Part shown: piece by piece, positions 6,324 through 6,406 of the stretch | Position numbering within the stretch: the first letter of the stretch is position 1 | Layout of the letters: every line of letters starts with the position of its first letter | Source of the DNA: Rhodospirillaceae bacterium | GTDB lineage: Bacteria; Pseudomonadota; Alphaproteobacteria; Rhodospirillales; Rhodospirillaceae | Assembly (NCBI GenBank): GCA_016937315.1 | Contig: JAFGWD010000250.1 | Coordinates: forward strand, 1 to 6,406 | DNA length: 6,406 bases | Reading direction: 5' to 3' | Translations under genes and position numbers: made by a program | Notes under the pieces: generated by a model | The model's database searches: none | What the model saw: only the letters and a program-made list of their open reading frames with translations | Told to the model about the DNA's origin: nothing

Positions 6324-6375
6324 CGCTGAAGGGATAGATTTCAGCGGGGGCCAGGGGTGTGGCCCTTGGTCTTTT
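6324..6375 (+). terminator. Two hairpins in the mlaF-radA spacer, the second terminator-like
   Basis: CGCTGAA (6324-6330) pairs perfectly with TTCAGCG (6340-6346) around a 9-nt loop. Directly after, GGGCCA (6348-6353) pairs with TGGCCC (6360-6365), with possible G-U extension, followed by TTGGTCTTTT (6366-6375). The second could end transcription of the mlaEF operon or attenuate the next gene. Its U-tract is interrupted and partly overlaps the approach to the next ribosome binding site, so termination would be incomplete. The remainder of the 123-nt spacer (6266-6323) shows nothing I can name. The sequence resembles the GC-rich palindromes scattered between genes in Rhodospirillales genomes. 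Confidence 0.45.
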
Positions 6376-6388
6376 GGAGGCTAAGGGT

Positions 6389-6406
6389 ATGGCAAAATCC
6401 TCGTCG
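6389..6406 (+). CDS. Start of a gene, probably radA (only six codons in window)
   Basis: An ATG at 6389 opens a frame reading MAKSSS up to the window edge. It is preceded by a strong GGAGG (6376-6380) with an 8-nt spacer, so a gene start here is well supported. RadA, the DNA-repair ATPase that helps branch migration in recombination, begins MAKS or similar before its zinc finger, and radA commonly follows alr and the mlaE/mlaF pair in alphaproteobacteria. The identity rests on that context and six residues, so the symbol is left blank. Confidence 0.55.

Overview
The window looks like an ordinary housekeeping segment of an alphaproteobacterial chromosome, most likely from a Rhodospirillales-type organism. 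This is inferred from three things: the gene order (fabD divergent from rpsF-rpsR-rplI, then dnaB-alr-mlaE-mlaF and probably radA), the moderately high GC content, and protein features such as the long insertion near the DnaB C-terminus and the charged tails on S6 and L9. I did not find a new defence, mobile or metabolic system. There are no insertion sequences, CRISPR arrays, tRNAs or rRNAs.

Layout. Positions 1-255 (minus strand) hold the first 85 codons of fabD, cut off by the window edge. A 227-bp divergent spacer follows, with a plausible rpsF promoter and a roughly 110-nt structured rpsF leader. The first plus-strand cluster encodes ribosomal proteins S6 (rpsF), S18 (rpsR) and L9 (rplI). 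rpsF and rpsR overlap by one base. rpsR and rplI are separated by a 130-nt spacer rich in competing hairpins. A strong intrinsic terminator closes the cluster at 1931-1963.

The second cluster begins with dnaB, preceded by a perfect inverted repeat made of two DnaA-box-like 9-mers. It continues with alr, mlaE and mlaF at gaps of 6, -4 and 10 nt, so it is very probably one transcript. After a 123-nt spacer holding two hairpins, one terminator-like, a strong ribosome binding site precedes an ATG whose first six codons fit radA.

How the genes work together. fabD starts fatty-acid elongation by loading malonyl groups onto acyl carrier protein. rpsF, rpsR and rplI make ribosomal subunit proteins; S6 and S18 bind 16S rRNA as a pair. 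dnaB encodes the replicative helicase, alr supplies D-alanine for peptidoglycan, and mlaE/mlaF encode the permease and ATPase of an Mla-type lipid transporter that serves the outer membrane. The second operon therefore joins chromosome replication to cell-wall precursor supply and envelope lipid traffic. The DnaA-box-like palindrome in front of it is the most interesting regulatory signal here.
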